The notes: generated by a model from the letters alone, not told the origin. A DNA stretch of 64,000 nt from Oikopleura dioica (GCA_907165135.1 OU015568.1:13152501-13216500), one strand, 5' to 3'. Shown: positions 33,775 to 45,868, counted from the stretch's first letter. Translations and numbers: made by a program.

Positions 33775-35247
33775 ATGAGAACGATAAGCATTTTGAATCC
33801 GATTGAAATTTCCATTGAATCGTTCGAAATCGACAGCAAGGATGTCGCTTGGTACAAAATCATTATTAAAACTTCCGACAGGACCTGGTCCGTTCTGAAA
33901 CGCTATTCTGAATTCGATTCTCTGCACTCCAATATCAAATCGAAAATCAAAGGCGTTAAAATTCCACCAAAGAAAATACGCAAATCGGAGGACTTCCTTC
34001 AGTCTAGGAAAAATGAGCTGGAAAAATATTTGAATGAGGTCATAGAGGAAGTTAGCGAAACTGTTCCTATGGACTTGGTTACTTTTCTCAAGCTTGATTC
34101 CTTTGAGCCATATTCTATTGTCTCCGAGTTAGCGCTTACTTTGCAAAAGGTATTGTTTTCATATGTCTTAATGTTATTGAACAAAATAGAAAAAATCGAC
34201 GCTCTTATCTTCCCTTCAACTGAACGCGCTCTCTTTCTTGTCCGCAGATTCGCCTCTCTATCAAGAAGTTGTCCAGCAGTTTTCCCAACTCAAGTCCGTC
34301 AAAATAAAGGGCTCTTCGAAAAACGACCTTCACCACAGCAGCCTATCGCGGGAGAAACTCGCGTTCAGCGTAGCGTATTTTACGGCAGCGCACGAACTCT
34401 CATTACATCATTGTTACGCGGAGAATATTTCTGGATTCGATCGCTTGAAAAGCTCACTGAGAGTGTTGTCTTTTGAAGGACAATCAAAGTCGATAAGCAC
34501 CGTCCTCGCGAATGGAGGTAGAGCAGAAAAGAGAATTTCAATATTATATAATTTCCGTTTCGTAGATTCGGGTCCGTGGCAAATGCTCTCTCGAGTTAAC
34601 TTCACCAAATCGAAGCTGCAGAAAGTCGATCTTAACATGGGTGAGTCATTCAAACCATTTCTCTTTTGATTTATTGTCAGATCTCTGCCCAAACCTGGAG
34701 AACTTGAATCTGAACGGAAACCGCTTGACTGACATTGAAAATCTCGAAACCCTGATGAAGCTAACGATCCTAGACTTGTCAAACAACGGTCTTACCGCGC
34801 CCACATTTCTCTCACTTGGGAATATTTCGATTTTGAACATTTCCGGCAATCAAATTTCATCCCTCAAGCCTATCGGTCGTTTACTCGGTTTGATGACCCT
34901 CAACGCTTCCAAAAACCAAGTCGAGGATATTGACGAAGCAACTCATTTGAACAGGCTGCCAATGCTGACTGAAGTTGATTTATCGGACAACCCGATCGCG
35001 CAAAAGCTTGACTATCGTACTCAAATACTAGCTAGAGTTCCTAGGAGAGCTTCAGAGCTTATTGTAAGTTCAGCATTTTTGCCAGCAAGAGAAAAACGCA
35101 CGTATTCAGATCGATGGTATCATTCCGTCGAAAGAAGAACTATCAATGGCTGACATTTTCTGTGCCTTACGCGACGCCGAAAGCAAAGAGACCACAGCAA
35201 CGCTAAATCGGCGCAATTTCGCACTAGAAACGAAAACGATACTCTAA
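33775..35247 (+). CDS. NISCH: Nischarin-like protein reduced to PX and LRR domains
   Basis: Nischarin (IRAS) binds PI3P on endosomes and integrin alpha-5. The N-terminal PX domain (33800-34110) shows WSVLKRYSEFDSLH and the basic VKIPPKKI loop. After it come leucine-rich repeats (34640-35050: LENLNLNGNRLTDIENLE, LTILDLSNNGL, LMTLNASKNQVEDI) and the LRR cap with DYRTQILARVPRRASE, where the human protein has an almost identical cap. Introns are at about 34150-34245, 34519-34565, 34640-34680 and 35064-35110. The protein stops about 65 residues after the cap, so the long C-terminal two thirds of vertebrate nischarin is absent. Invertebrate short forms are plausible. SPTLC1 follows 172 bp on. Confidence 0.8.
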
Positions 35248-35419
35248 GTTGCTTTGTTCATTGGTCGCGCCCAGATTGCTTTCAACCAACTTATTCCTCA
35301 TTCAATTTCTGCTCCATGTTCCAGACCTACTTTAATCTTCGTACGATTTATCACTCATTCAACTCAAGTCTTTATGTCCCAAAATTAAGAATGTGCTCGT
35401 GAGATTATTTTCAACAAAA

Positions 35420-37529
35420 ATGGAGCGTTTTTTCACGTTGGAAGCGCTGAAAACAGTGCCATACTACCACCTATGCATTGAATTGATTTTGATCTATTGT
35501 ATCTATTGGCTCTACTTTTCTGGACCCCAAAGAGATCGAAGGAGAAGACCCGAACTGACAGAAGCGGAGAAACAGAAACTTATAGGTATTTTCTGTTAGA
35601 CAAATAAGCATCGACATTTTTTCTGCAGATGAGTGGGAACCTGAGCCTCTCGTTCCGATCGTCGAAGAACCGCAAGATCGAATCGTCAAACAGCTCCCGG
35701 GGTCAAAAATTATCGTCGACGGTGATGAGTGTCTTGACTTTGGATCATTCGATTTCCTCGGCTTGAACAAAGATGAGGCTGTTGTGCAATCTGGGATGGA
35801 GGGAATAAAAGACTATGGCGTCGGAAGCTGCGGGCCAAGAGGCTTCTTTGGCACCTTTGATGCGCATATTAACCTTGAAGTCGAGCTGGCGAACTTCCTA
35901 GGGGTTGATGAAGCGATTCTATACAGGTGGAGCTAGATTGCTTGTATCAAATATATTTAATCAATAATAGTTACGGTTTTTCTACAATCGCCTCCGCTAT
36001 TCCTGCGTACGCAAAAAAGGGCGATATTCTTTTTATCGATGAGCAATCAAACTTTGCGATTCAACAAGGTGCTAAAGCTTCGCGCTCAACCATCCGTTGG
36101 TACCGCCATAATGACATGGATCACTTGAAAGAACTGCTTGATTCTCAAGCTGCCATTGAAGCCAAGAACCCCAAAAAGAAAGCAAAAGTCACCCGAAAAA
36201 TACTCATCGCAGAAGGCATCTACCAAAATACAGGCTCAATCGCTCAACTAAAAACGATGGTAGAATTCAAATACAAATACCAAGTCAGAATCTTTCTTGA
36301 CGAGTCTAACTCGTTTGGCGTTCTCGGTGAAAGCGGAAAAGGATTGACCGAACATCTGAATGTAAGTTGTTTATTTTTTTCATTTTCTTTTTATATTTAG
36401 GTTGATGTGCTGGATATTGATCTGATCAGCGCAGAAACTGAGCGTGCCATCCCTTCAATCGGAGGTTTTTGCGCTGGCTCGGCATATGTTGTCGACCATC
36501 AACGGCTAGCCGGGCTTGGCTATTGCTTCTCAGCCTCACTACCTCCTTACCTAGCTCGTGCGGCGCTGACCGCTCTTAAAATCTTCCAGAATGAGCCGAC
36601 GCGGCTGTGCCGCCTCCGTGCAAATGCCAAATTCTTTCACAAACTGCTCAAAAGCTGTAGAACACTCCAACGCCTTCGATCTAACCGGAGACGAAATAAG
36701 TCCTATCAAACACTTACTTCTAACACATCCAAATAATAATGAAAACCTCAATGCGATTAGATCGCTTGTTCAGTCAGGTGGGTTTTGAATTTAATCGGGC
36801 AATCTTGGTCCTGCTCTCTCCCAGATCTTGAAAACATAAACCAAACATATCATACATGTATGGATAGAGCTTTTAAAGATCTAGCAACTCTGCATTGGAA
36901 TTCCAAAAATATCAAATATAATCAGTTTTATCGGAGTTTTTCCTTCATTACTGGGTTGCATTTTTTGAAAATTGAACAGTGCGAGACATGAATTCAGATT
37001 AGATTTCAACATTTTAAACGCCTGAAAACAGGTAATTTTTGGCTGATTTGTCATTCAAATGCAGAGTTTATCAACCTGTGGGAGATCGAAAAGGATCTGA
37101 TTGTTAATTTTGGTGAAAACCGGCAATTCAGATAAAAATCGGTAAGTAAAAACCGGGAATTTCTATAGATTTCGGAAATTCCAATGCAGAGTTTGTAGAG
37201 CTCAAAAGCTCTTTCCAACCATGTGTCATATGTTGGGGGTTTATTAGAAAAGTTCGGAGCTACAGCCAAAGAAAGATTGCCCGATTAAATTCAAAACCCA
37301 CCTCAGCTCAAGCGCAAGGGATCGCGCTCGTCAGTGGCGAAAAACTAGACCAAGATAGAACATGCAATAATATTTCAATTAGGTGAGTCCCCCACCTATC
37401 AAAGCACGTATTAACAGTGTTTTAAGACTAACAGTTTCTGCTGCATTTTCCGAGGAAGAACTGTCTTCATGCGTCGATGTTTTATCAAGCCTTATCAAGC
37501 AGCTTACAGTTTCCAAGTCCAGTATTTAA
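35420..37529 (+). CDS. SPTLC1: Serine palmitoyltransferase subunit 1, with a TIR-element intron and an A-run frameshift
   Basis: SPTLC1 is the non-catalytic partner in the ER-membrane enzyme that condenses serine and palmitoyl-CoA, the first step of sphingolipid synthesis. The N-terminal membrane helix (LIYCIYWLYF), EWEPEPLVP, YGVGSCGPRGFFGTFDAHINL, YGFSTIASAIPAYAKKGD, DESNSFGVLGESGKGLTEH and GGFCAGSAYVVDHQRL..GYCFSASLPP are all family hallmarks. As expected for subunit 1 there is no PLP-binding Lys. Two oddities: a one-base excess in an A-run at 36650-36653 shifts the frame between FFHKLLK and AVEHSNAFDL, and a 526-bp TIR element sits in the penultimate coding part (intron 36778-37306). The last intron is at about 37382-37425. 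Start 35420 places the membrane helix correctly. Confidence 0.92.
36777..37302. mobile_element. TIR element forming a GT-AG intron in SPTLC1
   Basis: Perfect 30-bp inverted repeats at 36777-36806 and 37273-37302 beginning GGTGGGTTTTG. Target duplication is TCA (36774-36776 and 37303-37305), i.e. 3 bp as for PIF/Harbinger. No ORF. Confidence 0.9.
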
Positions 37530-37747
37530 GCCTATCCACCTTTATTTTTCAGTCGCTCTCAGATTCGTTGAAATGGGACCTTCAAGTGCGTGCTAACTAA
37601 CTTTGTAAAAATCCAAAAGCTTCGAGATTCCATTCAACAATTAAAACTTTGCACTTATGTATAAATCACTTATGTTACTTCAACTTTTATTTCTAAATAT
37701 AATTTCAGTTAGAATTTTTTTAAGAATCTTTGTTTAGAAATGATCGA

Positions 37748-39168
37748 ATGGGTGAAGTGAGGGAGTCAATATTCTTCGTCATTCTAATAGCAGTCGCGAT
37801 TTACACCTTCTCTGTCTTTCAGTCCGATTTTCAAGATGATTTCAAGATCTCTATCTCCGGCTTGTTAGAAAGTTACGAAGAAATTGAAGGTCACACTGTT
37901 GAGGAAACAAAGGCTGAAGTGGATTCATACGATTTTGATGCTGAAAGAAGCTGCAATCAAACATTTTATGAACAGTCTCACGGAGACGGTAAGAAATTAA
38001 GGAATGCATCACATAAAAGATTTTTCAGAAGGAAGATTTGATCCAGAGAAGCTAACTGGCATTCATGTTTTCATTCGGCATGGCCATCGTACTGCTATGG
38101 ATTCGAATCGAGCCAAGAAGACTACTCAAAGTCTCTGCGACATTCGTACGCCAGTTATGGAATTGATGAGAGATCTCAAAGGATGCTTCACGTAATTTTA
38201 AGCCCTAACATTTGATCTGACTAAAGCTTCATTTTAGTTTGTATTTGTCTTCAAAGATACAAGTCTATACTTCTTCCGAAAAATGTGTATCTGCTCAATT
38301 GACTTCCCTAGGGATCGAGCAGCACAAGCTTCTTGGTAGATATCTTCGTAGCCGCTATTTAAAATTTACCTCCGGCTTTACCGTCACTTCGACAACTTAT
38401 ACAAGGACTTTTCTTTCTGCTTTGGCCTTGCTTTCAACCTTCGATCCTTCTATCTGTTCCAACAGTGTAATTTCACCTACGAGAGATACTTATTTTCGGG
38501 CTGATCCCCAACCTTGCCAAAGCACGAACCTGTTGAAAAACTCTTATTACGAAAAGACATGGACGAATGTTTCGATTGACTTTCGACAAAAAATAACGAA
38601 GTTATTCAAAGAAACATGGATAGATGTCATTGCGGATCAGCTGTTTGTAGAGAGCTGTTCATCTTCTATTGTTTCTTATCAGTGCAAAAACTCTTCGTCT
38701 GCTAAACAGAATAAATGTTTATCAGCCGAAGAAATCGCTAATTTTACGAGTATGGTTTCTTCTATCAATCACGAGTACGTCAAAAATATAAATTATCAAC
38801 GAAACTCTTTTCTTTCTGTAAAACCTCTTATCGAGCAAGTCTTTGCTGAGAGCGAAAGCTTTCGACTTTACTCGGGGCACGATCTTACTCTTGGTGCAAT
38901 TCTTTCTTTCTTTGATTTCTTCCCCGATTTTCGAGTTCCCTTTGCTTCCCGGATTGTTTTCGAATTCTTCCAAGGTGATAAATTTCGCGTTCTTTTCAAT
39001 GGTGTTCAAATTTTTCCAAAACTTCCGGAGAAAGTTTTTCCTGTATCAGAATTTTCTTTTGAAAAGAAATTCCATTCACTTTTTTCAAAGTCTACTTCAA
39101 TTCAAGACGCATGTTCAAAACAGTCGATAGACAATTTTAGACGAAGAAAACGTCATGTAAGAGTTTAG
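37748..39168 (+). CDS. PXYLP1: Histidine acid phosphatase, PXYLP1-type, copy A
   Basis: 2-phosphoxylose phosphatase removes a phosphate from xylose in the glycosaminoglycan linkage in the Golgi. The N-terminus is a type II membrane anchor (FFVILIAVAIYTFSVF). The catalytic RHGHRT motif lies near 38076 and the HD motif, SGHDLTLGAIL, near 38875, as in branch-2 histidine phosphatases; PFASRIVFEF follows. Three exons are visible, with short introns at about 37989-38029 and 38190-38237. The C-terminus is basic (RRRKRH). The start at 37748 is seven bases after a TTTAG and just before the anchor. Copy B follows on the same strand and shares the architecture but is quite diverged, so the duplication is not recent. 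Confidence 0.8.
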
Positions 39169-39378
39169 ATTACGTTTTTAGTTACAAATATTCAATCTAA
39201 TCGTTATCTCAAAAGATGTTCCTCATTCACGCAAAATAGTTATTTGTTCTTCCCGAACCATTTATACTTCTATATTCTGGCTCTTATGGTTCCTTATTAA
39301 ATAATATTAATATCAAAGAATAAATGTTTATCACTTCCTTCTTCAGAAATGGAAACTATTTGATTTCGTCAAATAATA

Positions 39379-41069
39379 ATGGTCGTTCCTGGCCGTGGTA
39401 AAAGATTTTTCGTGGTGCTGGTCGGATTGTGTGGTCTATCCTTCTTCGTTTTCAATGTATGACCCTCTCATTTTCGCTTGAAATACAAAATGTCTTAGCT
39501 TATCGACAATGAAGGCCTGAGCTACAACTATCAAGAGCCCCTACTTGCAGATCTCAATGTTTACTGCAATCAACCAGATCAGCGAGTCACGGGCATGGAG
39601 GGGCATCTTAGCTCCAAGAACTTCGATCTCGTCGGTGCTACTATTTTCCTGCGACATGGCGAACGCACTCCCATGGGAACAGGTAGACTTACTCTCGGCG
39701 CGGCGAAAGCCGAAGCTCTACTTTCAAAGATTTTTGATCTGCGGTGTAAAATTGGATTTGCTCGTAATCTTTTGATTTTTCAGGCAACCTGAGCTGGAAA
39801 GAGTGCAACACGGGCGCCACGGTGAATCAGTTTATCTCGCGATATTGGAGTTGTTTACACCCCGTTGCGATCAGCCTTTTGCGAGGCCTTGCCAGAGACA
39901 ATAAAAAGTGCCAAAGTGCACAGCTGACCTTGAATGGAATCAAACAACATAAGAAACTTGGCCAATTTTTTAAATATCGATATGGGTAAGAGAAGAGAAA
40001 TGAAAGGTTGTTTAATTTTTCAGCTCGCTTTTCGGCCGAGATACGGAAATCATCTCCACCCAATACTCCAGAACAATCATGTCGCTACTTTCATTCTTGC
40101 TCGAGTTCAAACCAAAGTGGTGCCAAAATGAGAAGCCGCAATTTAATCTTACACGGGTGTCGCACAACTATCATTTCTCGAGGACGAACTGTGACTCTAT
40201 CGATTTGTTGATAAATAAGGCGCCGAAAATTGACAACAGTACTTGGACCATCGACTTGGCGTATATAAAAAATCTTTTTGAGAACCCAGAAAACAAAGCA
40301 GATGATTGGGACGGAAGGTAATCCTTTGATACTCTTCCTTGATTTCAATAGCTTTTTAGGAGAAATCCAGAGTCTGTTGCGGATTACGTTACCGCTAGAT
40401 ATTGCGTATCGAAACGACTTCCAAAAGTACTTACAGAGTTTAGTCATTAATTATCAAGTTTCCCTCTATAGCTTTGTATGGCCGACCATGGAATGAGTGA
40501 ACGAGAAGATACTTGCGTAACAATGGCAGACTATGAGAACTTCTTTTCCACGACGAATTCCCAATTCAAAAGCCGTGCAAATGACGTGAACTATCTCCGC
40601 TCACGCTATTTAGCCGCCTATCCCATGCTACTTGACTATGTTTTGCGCCCTATGAGAGAGTCTCGCTTAAAAATCCTTGCAGGTAAAGTGCCTTTTTTAG
40701 CCTTCGATTTATTATTTTAAAAGGACATGACATCGACTTAGAGGCTGTTCTTTCAACACTCGGGCATGTCCAAGGGGTCCACGTCCCCTACGCCTCGCGG
40801 CTCGTTATCGAGACCTGGAAGAGGCCCAAAATCCCACTCGCTTTTACCGAGTGTTACTAAATGGCCAAGTGCTGGCCATCCCCTCATCGCCTACTGCCGA
40901 GCACAACGCAAACGTCTTCGACAATCTAAAGCTTCTGCCTCACGCCGACTTCGAGGACTACATCTCGAACGTCCAAGAGAATCTTTTTTCGCACAAGGAC
41001 GCTTTCAGTCCCGAAGTTTATTCAAATTTATGTAGCCAAACCTATACTGAACAATTGCTAGAAATGTGA
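39379..41069 (+). CDS. PXYLP1: Histidine acid phosphatase, PXYLP1-type, copy B, with a frameshift near the end
   Basis: It has a type II anchor (FFVVLVGLCGLSFFVF), catalytic FLRHGERTPMG (near 39650), and the HD motif GHDIDLEAVLSTLGH (near 40723), followed by VPYASRLVIETW. Short GT-AG introns lie at about 39459-39497, 39683-39782, 39987-40021, 40318-40360, 40428-40480 and 40682-40722. After WKRPK at an A-run (40828-40831) the frame moves: one missing A would restore NPTRFYRVLLNGQVLAI, which aligns with the paralogue's FRVLFNG. Without it the protein stops within about ten codons and loses some 75 residues. A tiny upstream ORF (ATG 39349) directly follows the acceptor CTTCAG. Function is as for copy A; substrate is inferred. 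Confidence 0.78.
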
Positions 41070-41173
41070 TTTCTGAAAACCTACTTTATAAGTGCAATCT
41101 TGCCAAAATATATAATATATTCCATCATTCAGTTCAAAATCTACCCGCGAATTCTCACAAGTTTACTTCTTAG

Positions 41174-42041
41174 ATGGTTCGTCGTGGCGGTGGTGGACCA
41201 CCTAACCCAGGAGGTTGGCAGACTCCGCCTGGAATGGTTTGATCCACGCATCTTTCAGTATTCATATCAAAGCTTTCAGAATCCCGAATTTGGCGGGGGC
41301 CGACCACAAGCACAATCAAAAGGTCTTCTTGGTGGGATTGTTGGCAGCGCCATTCTTCCGCTTTATCTTGTCATCGTTTTTGCATACGCTCTTTATGTTT
41401 TCTTCAAGGGTATGAACTTTCATAATTTTTGTGAGAAAATCCCATCTTTAGCCAGGAACAAAGACGCCGACGGCTCATCAAAAACATCCGACAGAAAGAA
41501 AGAAATCGATGATCTTCGAGCCCGGCTTGATAGAACTGAAAAGGCGCTGAACAAGCTCGTCCAGGCGACAGAAACGCTTCAGAAAGCCATTCCCGAAGAA
41601 GAAATGAAAAAGATCTTTGAGGACTTTTGCCTTGACAACAAGCAAGCTGTTGAAGACATTTCTGCTCAGTCTGAATCTACTCAAGAAACTTCAGAGGAAA
41701 TCTCCAGTTCGGCAAACGACGATGCTACTGCTTCGGATGAGATTTCTGAATCACTGGACGCAGAAGAATCTCAGTCACTATCGGCATCCAATTCAGCACC
41801 TACTGATAGCGAGATCAAGCACGAACTGTTGTCCGAAGAAACATTCGACGACGATTCTGAGGAGGTCTCGGAGCCCGAAAAAATTTCCGACGAGATCGAA
41901 GAGCTTTCCGAAGAAAAACTGTCCGAAGATGAGGTCCAGGTCATCAATATCGACGATAAAAACGAGGACAGTGATGACATGTCGGAAAATCCGAATTTGC
42001 GTCAGCGCATAGTCAAATCGAATGAATCATCCAATGAATAA
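41174..42041 (+). CDS. RIC3: RIC3-like acetylcholine-receptor chaperone
   Basis: RIC3 is an ER chaperone for nicotinic receptor assembly. After a Gly/Pro-rich N-terminus the conserved GLLGGIVGSAILPLY..FAYALYVFFK transmembrane block is present (near 41320-41410), then a coiled coil (DDLRARLDRTEKALNKLVQATE) and a long acidic Ser/Glu-rich tail. It ends with LRQRIVKS, reminiscent of the family's C-terminal LRKR. Introns are at about 41238-41280 and 41411-41452. The ATG directly abuts a TTCTTAG acceptor. Identification rests mainly on the TM block and coiled coil; the tail is low complexity. Confidence 0.72.
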
Positions 42042-42362
42042 AGCTGTCTTTACCTATTCACAGTCTTTCTTGTCTACTTCTATTGACTTTTTACTTGTAT
42101 TTTTCCCAAAACTCGACTGAATTCCAGATTTTTTGTCCGAAATGATTATTTACCCGAAAAATGTGAGTAAATTTATCTTCAGCATACCTCTATTTTATAT
42201 TTTGCATCTTTTACTTCAAAAGCCTTTCCAAATACCTACCTTCAAAATCTTCCATGATTTCTAAAATCGTTGCGTTCGAGAAACTGACTAAAACTTTTAT
42301 TTGTTGTATTTACTAATAATATAAGCTAGGATTTAACTTTGAGCAATAATTATTTATAAAAG
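42042..42362. other. Intergenic gap
   Basis: AT-rich, no gene seen. The AG at 42361-42362, right before the next ATG, is a possible trans-splice acceptor. Confidence 0.5.
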
Positions 42363-44162
42363 ATGGATTCTGAAGAAAGCCCAATCGAAACAGAACAGGC
42401 GCCAGTTGTTCCAGTTCCCGCGCCTGTTCCAGTTACAGCCGTGCCAGAACTTGACGATGTAAGTCTCTCTGTTCCAACAGATCCTGTTGGCGAAGAAGCT
42501 GAAGCCGAGAAAGAAAATGTCGCTGAAAACGGAGACGAAAGAGATGAAAATGTATCAAAGATTTTAAACAGGAATTACTATCAGATTGCGCATGATCTTC
42601 AGCAGCATGATGGAAGTGGTGGTAAATCACACTTCGATGAAAATGTTTTACCTCTTTCCTTAGATACTGGAGGTAACGGATCACTTCTACCGGAGGATGA
42701 AGATCCACTTGACGCATCTTCCTCTAAAAAGACCACCGATCATATAAATACAGAGGAAGAAGAGCATCTTGACGCAGTCGGTGGACCACTAGAAGTCGTT
42801 GTTGCGAATCCCGAGAAAACGCAAACCCCCATGGAGTCATTCATCACGTATGAGGTGAAAACGGAAACTGCCAGGTTGGAATACGCCGCGTCGAGTTTAT
42901 GTATTCGTCGGCGATTTCAGGATTTTATTTGGCTCAAGGTAAAATGACATCCTTGAAGAAGCGCCCTATAAAATAAATCAGGAGAAACTCGAGACACATC
43001 ACCCTGGTTGTCTTATTCCTCCACTCCCATCAAAACAGCATATGAAAGGCATTCTCGATAAATTCTCAGTCGAGTTTGTCCGGAAACGATGCATTCAACT
43101 CAACGCGTTTGTACGCCGGGTCTCTGCTCATCCAAAACTTACTCGTTCCAAATTCTTGCGAAAGTTCCTTACTCTTCCGAGCAGCGATTTCACGCTCGTT
43201 CGGAAAAGGTAAGATTATAATTGAATTATAACTCTCATCAAAAATAGCGAATCGTCCGGATTTGCATCTAAACTAACAAACATGACGAAGCTCATTTCAC
43301 CAATGACCATCAAGCCCAAATGGACAGCTGAAAGCGAAACACAAGAAAAGCTCCAGCACAGAATGGAGGGCCTCGAGCGCAACACAGAAGTCCTCGGAAA
43401 TATTGCCCAGAAACATATCGACTACTATGACTTGCTACTGCCGAGCATTATCAATTGGGAGAAGAGCGAGACTAAGGAAGATCTTTGCAACTCATTAAGG
43501 TACTCTTCCTTGTTTTCAAATCGCAAAATTTTCAGTAAATTTCGCGTTGCAACTGCTGGATCAAAGGAATGCGCAGAGACTCTTCACTCGAAGCTTGCTG
43601 AAAACATCCAGCCAGTATTTACTGAATATGGTCGCTACTCAGATTCTGTAAAAAGACTTCTGAAGAGAAGAGATGCTTCTCAAGCTGAAGTTGAAGATTT
43701 CCAGGAAACAATCAGTTCAAAAAAGGTATGCAAAGAAAAACATATTTTTCTATGATTTCAAAGGCCGACGAAAACGCAACGCGTCTTGGAAAATTCACAA
43801 TCGCAGGGATGTTGAGTGGCAATAGCGAAAGCCAGCGACAAGAAAGAATCTCGAAGCTTCAGGTCGAAATAAAAGAGTTCGAAGCCGCGGAGAAATGCGC
43901 AGCAAAGAATCTTGAAGCTTTGGAAGAGGAGGCGAAGGATGAGATCTTGGTAAATAATTGATCGATGAACTTTCTTTTTATGATGATTTCAGAAATATAA
44001 CCAGCAGCGCGCGTGACTTGGCAGATGTTTTCAGTAAATTTGCTCAGTATCAGGTAAAGGAAGTCCATAAGTAGCCATAATAACCATTTGTATCAGGCTT
44101 CGTACTATGAAGATATGGCAAAAACCTGGCGGGCTGGAACCTCGACAGATCTAGGGGAATAA
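42363..44162 (+). CDS. PX-BAR sorting nexin, SNX7/SNX30 type
   Basis: SNX7/SNX30 heterodimerise with SNX4 for endosomal recycling and autophagy. The N-terminal 150 residues are acidic and unstructured. The PX domain spans about 42830-43210, with FITYEVKTET, RRRFQDFIWLK, the PPLPSKQHMKG loop and FSVEFVRKRCIQLNAFVRRV, as in this subfamily. The BAR coiled coil follows (43270-44162). Introns are at about 42939-42981, 43209-43247, 43500-43535, 43726-43763, 43952-43992 and 44054-44097. Which of SNX7 or SNX30 it matches best cannot be settled by eye; one pro-orthologue is likely in tunicates. Confidence 0.82.
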
Positions 44163-44491
44163 TTTTCAATTATCACTCTTTCCCAGCAGTTCCATTTTCT
44201 TACTGTTCTACACACGAGTTCTACTTTCCTTCAAATAAATATTGTGCAATAGAGACTATCATCTAATAAATATAAATAAAACCAATCGTACTGATTCGAA
44301 AACGATCTTGCATTAAAAAACTTCTGGAGTATTCCATGTATGTTACGTAACAGGTGCAAAATACCTTTGAATCTTAATTGATTTTTGCAGTGACAGAGAA
44401 TAGATAGCAGGTAATAAGGTTTAAAATCGACTAGCAGACTAGCAGAGAGAGCATGTGCATAGAAAACATCATCTAAGGGACAATTTTCAGA
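44163..44491. other. Intergenic gap
   Basis: Holds an AATAAA-type site near 44235 and the acceptor ATTTTCAG (44483-44490) before COX15. No gene seen. Confidence 0.5.
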
Positions 44492-45868
44492 ATGATTTGC
44501 TCACGACTTTGCGGAGCTGGAAGGAGTTTTGTTCAACGACCGATTTTGAAAATCACAATTCGTCAGGGATGAGGGTTGAATTCAAGCTAATGATGCGGAA
44601 ACCTTATTGTTTTATAACCCACAATGAGACGAGTCAAAGTGCGGCAGTTCGAGAGACCCCAAAAAGCGTAGCGTACTGGCTTTATGGGATTGCCGGAGCG
44701 ACCATCGTTGCTGTCAGTCTTGGCGGCATCACGCGGCTGACAGAATCCGGCCTTTCTATGACAAGCTGGCATCTGATTAAAGACATCACGTGTCCAACGT
44801 CAGAAGAAGAGTGGCAACAAGAATTTGAAAGATACAAGACATTTCCTGAATACGAAGCTGTCCATTCTGATCTTACTCTTGATGGATTCAAGTTTATTTA
44901 TTACATGGAATGGGGCCATAGAAACTGGGGCCGCTCTATTGGCGTCATGTTCCTTCTCCCATTTCTAGGATTCGCAGCTTCGAAGGTTGGATTGCTCCTT
45001 TTCTATAGATTTACTCATTGTATTTTTAAAGAAATTGTCGCCCCAAGTTTTCAAACGTACTCTCGGTCTGGGATGTTTGCTTGGATTTCAAGGCGGGCTT
45101 GGATGGTACATGGTGAAATCTGGTTTAGAAACGCCTCAAGATCCCAACGGCCCGGTTCGAGTGAGTCCGTATCGGCTATGCGCGCATTTGGGCACAGCAT
45201 TCACCTTTTTCGTTGGCAGCTTGTGGACCGCGCTCGACATTTCATTTCACAATCGCGGACAGCCTACAGCACTTCCCGATCATCGGTGAGCGGTTTTTAT
45301 ATTCTCGAGCGCCTTATATTTTATTTTAGCTTGACAAATGTCCTCAAGAAGAAATCAATTGCCCTAGCAGCGTTTACTTTCTTTGTTGCAATGTCGGGCG
45401 CTTTCGTTGCTGGTAACGACGCTGGTATGGTGTATGGAACTTATCCCAAAATGGGCAATGATTGGATTCCTTCTGATTACTGGGATAAGCAGCTCAGCAA
45501 AGTCCGGAATATGTTCGAAAACTCGACTGCCGTGCAGTTCAACCACAGGACTTTCGCTCATCTTCTCATTTTGGGAGTGACATCGTGCTGGTTTATGGGA
45601 CGAAAAGGTATCCTTTTCTGTTTTTGATTTTCATTCTAGCTCCATTTTAGCTGGGCTAATTGGACGACCAATGATGTTTTTAAACGCTGCCATGGCCTTA
45701 GTTTACCTGCAAGCATGTATGGGCATTGGCTGTCTTTTATACGAGGTGCCAGTTCCACTCGGGGCGGCGCATCAGCTCGGCTCTGTTTTTCTTCTCGGTT
45801 CGATGGTTGCATTTTCACACGAAATGCGCCGCGGCCGCATCCTCCAAGCTGTAAAAAAGATGGCCTAA
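44492..45868 (+). CDS. COX15: Heme A synthase, COX15
   Basis: COX15 oxidises heme O to heme A in the mitochondrial inner membrane for cytochrome c oxidase. The first exon encodes an amphipathic, Arg/Ser-rich presequence (MICSRLCGAGRSF). Eight membrane helices and the four conserved heme-ligand regions are present: EWGHRNWGR, YRLCAHLG, QFNHRTFAH and GAAHQLGS; SGAFVAGNDAGMVYGTYPKMG is the family signature. Introns at about 44560-44650 (joining the presequence to LRETPKSVAYW), 44985-45045, 45286-45329 and 45607-45651 give a continuous frame. The start was set at 44492, one base after TTTTCAG, because it gives a mitochondrial presequence. Frames in the first exon contain a stop unless the first intron is removed. 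Confidence 0.9.
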
